NCBI GenBank assembly: GCA_900555915.1
Contig: USNC01000040.1
Coordinates: forward strand, 1 to 9,080
Length of the DNA: 9,080 nt
Direction: 5' to 3'
Source: an uncultured Porphyromonadaceae bacterium
Lineage (GTDB): Bacteria; Bacteroidota; Bacteroidia; Bacteroidales; Muribaculaceae
Shown here: in pieces, positions 8,101 through 9,080 of the stretch
How the letters are laid out: each line of letters opens with the position of its first letter
How positions within the stretch are numbered: position 1 is the stretch's first letter
The notes under the pieces: model-generated
The model's database searches: none
What the model was told of the DNA's origin: nothing
Seen by the model: only the letters and a program-made list of their open reading frames with translations
Program-made: the position numbers and the translations under genes

Positions 8101-8190
8101 TTATCATGACGCATCATGATAATCATGATGCGTCATGGTGAATCATGGGAAATCATGACGGCCATGAGGCATCATGAGGCATCATGAATT
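8101..8190 (+). repeat. ATCATGA-type short repeat cluster with 16-bp-arm inverted repeat
   Basis: About 90 bp of the gap before the GH3 gene consist of closely spaced copies of ATCATG(A/G) at 8103, 8113, 8122, 8142, 8152, 8171 and 8181. The last two are in tandem with a GGC joint (10-bp period). Inside the cluster, CATGACGCATCATGAT (8105-8120) and its exact reverse complement (8122-8137) form a near-continuous palindrome with one central base (A8121), and weaker pairing continues outward. In RNA this would be a long stable stem-loop. No T-run terminator follows and no convincing Bacteroidetes promoter (TTTG with TAnnTTTG) was seen. Function is unknown. Confidence 0.85.
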
Positions 8191-8206
8191 CCAAAGACCC
8201 ACAGAA

Positions 8207-9080
8207 ATGAAAAAAAACATCATGTCAGCAATCGCAGCCTGCGCCATTCTGCCCGCCATAGGCGCCATACCCGTCTATCTCGACGACAGCCGTCCGATAG
8301 AGGAGCGGGTGGAGGACGCGCTCGGCAGGATGACCACCGAAGAGAAAGTGGCCATGCTCCACGCCCAGTCGAAATTTTCCTCCGCGGGTGTGCCCCGCCT
8401 CGGGATTCCGGAATTCTGGACCACCGACGGCCCGCACGGGATACGCCCCGAAGTGCTCTGGGACGAATGGGAGCAGGCCGGATGGACCAACGACTCCTGC
8501 ACGGCCTTCCCGGCCCTTACATGCCTCGCGGCCACGTGGAATCCCGACATGTCGCTCCTCTACGGCAAAAGCATCGGAGAGGAAGCGCGCTACCGGAAGA
8601 AAGATATCCTGCTCGGCCCCGGCGTCAACATATACCGCACACCGCTCAACGGCCGCAACTTCGAATACATGGGCGAGGACCCGTATCTGGCCGGCGAGAT
8701 GGCGGTGCCCTACGTGAAGGGGGTGCAGGGCAACGGCGTGGCAGTATGCCTGAAGCATTTCGCCCTCAACAACAATGAGGTGAACCGCCACACCACCAAC
8801 GCCGTGGTCGACGACCGCACCCTCTACGAGATATATCTTCCGGCTTTCAAGAAAGCCGTGCAGGAAGGCGGGGCATGGACCATAATGGGCGCCTACAACC
8901 TCTACAAGGACCAGCATCTCTGCCACAACCGATATATGCTCAACGACATCCTGAAGGGTGAATGGGGTTTCGACGGGGCGGTGGTGTCTGACTGGGGAGG
9001 CACCCACGACACCGACCAGGCCATCCACAACGGCCTCGACATGGAATTCGGCAGCTGGACCAACGGCCTGAGCAACGGCG
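8207..9080 (+). CDS. GH3-family beta-glycosidase (3' partial)
   Basis: This glycoside hydrolase family 3 enzyme is a probable exo-acting beta-glucosidase that removes terminal sugars from imported oligosaccharides. Only 291 codons of the N-terminal (alpha/beta)8 domain are in the window; full-length Bacteroidetes relatives have about 700-800 residues. Visible marks are D74 in TTDGPHGIR (sugar binding), LLGPGVNIYRTPLNGRNFEY (from residue 135) followed by MGEDPYLAG, K183-H184 in LKHFALNNNEVNR, and the nucleophile D262 in VVSDWGG. The acid/base residue lies in the C-terminal domain, beyond 9080. The ATG at 8207 follows an A-containing leader and opens a signal peptide. Cleavage after AIGA (residue 20) would give a soluble periplasmic enzyme, whereas IAAC at 9-12 could be read as an early lipobox, so export type is uncertain. 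It is co-directional with the GH5 gene after a 112-bp repeat-filled gap. The exact linkage specificity is not readable. Confidence 0.94.
   Translation, partial: MKKNIMSAIAACAILPAIGAIPVYLDDSRPIEERVEDALGRMTTEEKVAMLHAQSKFSSAGVPRLGIPEFWTTDGPHGIRPEVLWDEWEQAGWTNDSCTAFPALTCLAATWNPDMSLLYGKSIGEEARYRKKDILLGPGVNIYRTPLNGRNFEYMGEDPYLAGEMAVPYVKGVQGNGVAVCLKHFALNNNEVNRHTTNAVVDDRTLYEIYLPAFKKAVQEGGAWTIMGAYNLYKDQHLCHNRYMLNDILKGEWGFDGAVVSDWGGTHDTDQAIHNGLDMEFGSWTNGLSNG

Noticed and set aside
8101..8190. CRISPR array
   Set aside because: The repeated units are only 6-10 bp with irregular 0-13-bp gaps, with no spacers of constant length and no cas genes.

Overview
The window is part of a polysaccharide utilisation locus (PUL) of a Bacteroidales bacterium. 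The evidence is a SusC-like TonB-dependent porin followed by a SusD-like lipoprotein, a surface glycan-binding lipoprotein, and two glycoside hydrolases (GH5 and GH3). All are on the + strand, and the starts lie behind A-rich leaders rather than Shine-Dalgarno sites. The high-GC coding style and the short A/T-containing repeats between genes would fit a gut Muribaculaceae-type genome, but that family assignment is inference.

Layout: positions 1-41 are not genomic. They are the end of an Illumina Nextera index-2/Read-2 adapter including the Tn5 mosaic end, so this is a contig edge with untrimmed adapter. Genomic DNA starts at 42, inside the signal peptide of the SusC-like gene (42-3194, 5'-truncated). 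Then come susD-like (3228-4754), a 116-bp gap with a perfect hairpin and a palindromic 9-bp tandem repeat, a 638-residue SusE-position glycan-binding lipoprotein with two tandem C-terminal carbohydrate-binding-like modules (4871-6787), a GH5 lipoprotein (6820-8094), a 112-bp gap filled by ATCATGA-type repeats and a 16-bp-arm inverted repeat, and a GH3 enzyme that runs off the window (8207-9080).

Working model: the GH5 enzyme cuts a beta-glucan-like polymer at the cell surface, the binding protein and SusD hold it, SusC imports oligosaccharides with TonB energy, and the GH3 enzyme trims them to monosaccharides in the periplasm. The beta-glucan assignment rests on the GH5 plus GH3 combination and on the GH5 sequence style, not on any direct proof. 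No regulator (HTCS, SusR or ECF sigma/anti-sigma) is visible; it would lie outside the window.

I did not find a new kind of system. The points most worth a second look are the adapter contamination, the two unrelated repeat structures that occupy exactly the two long intergenic gaps, and the duplicated binding modules in the third protein.
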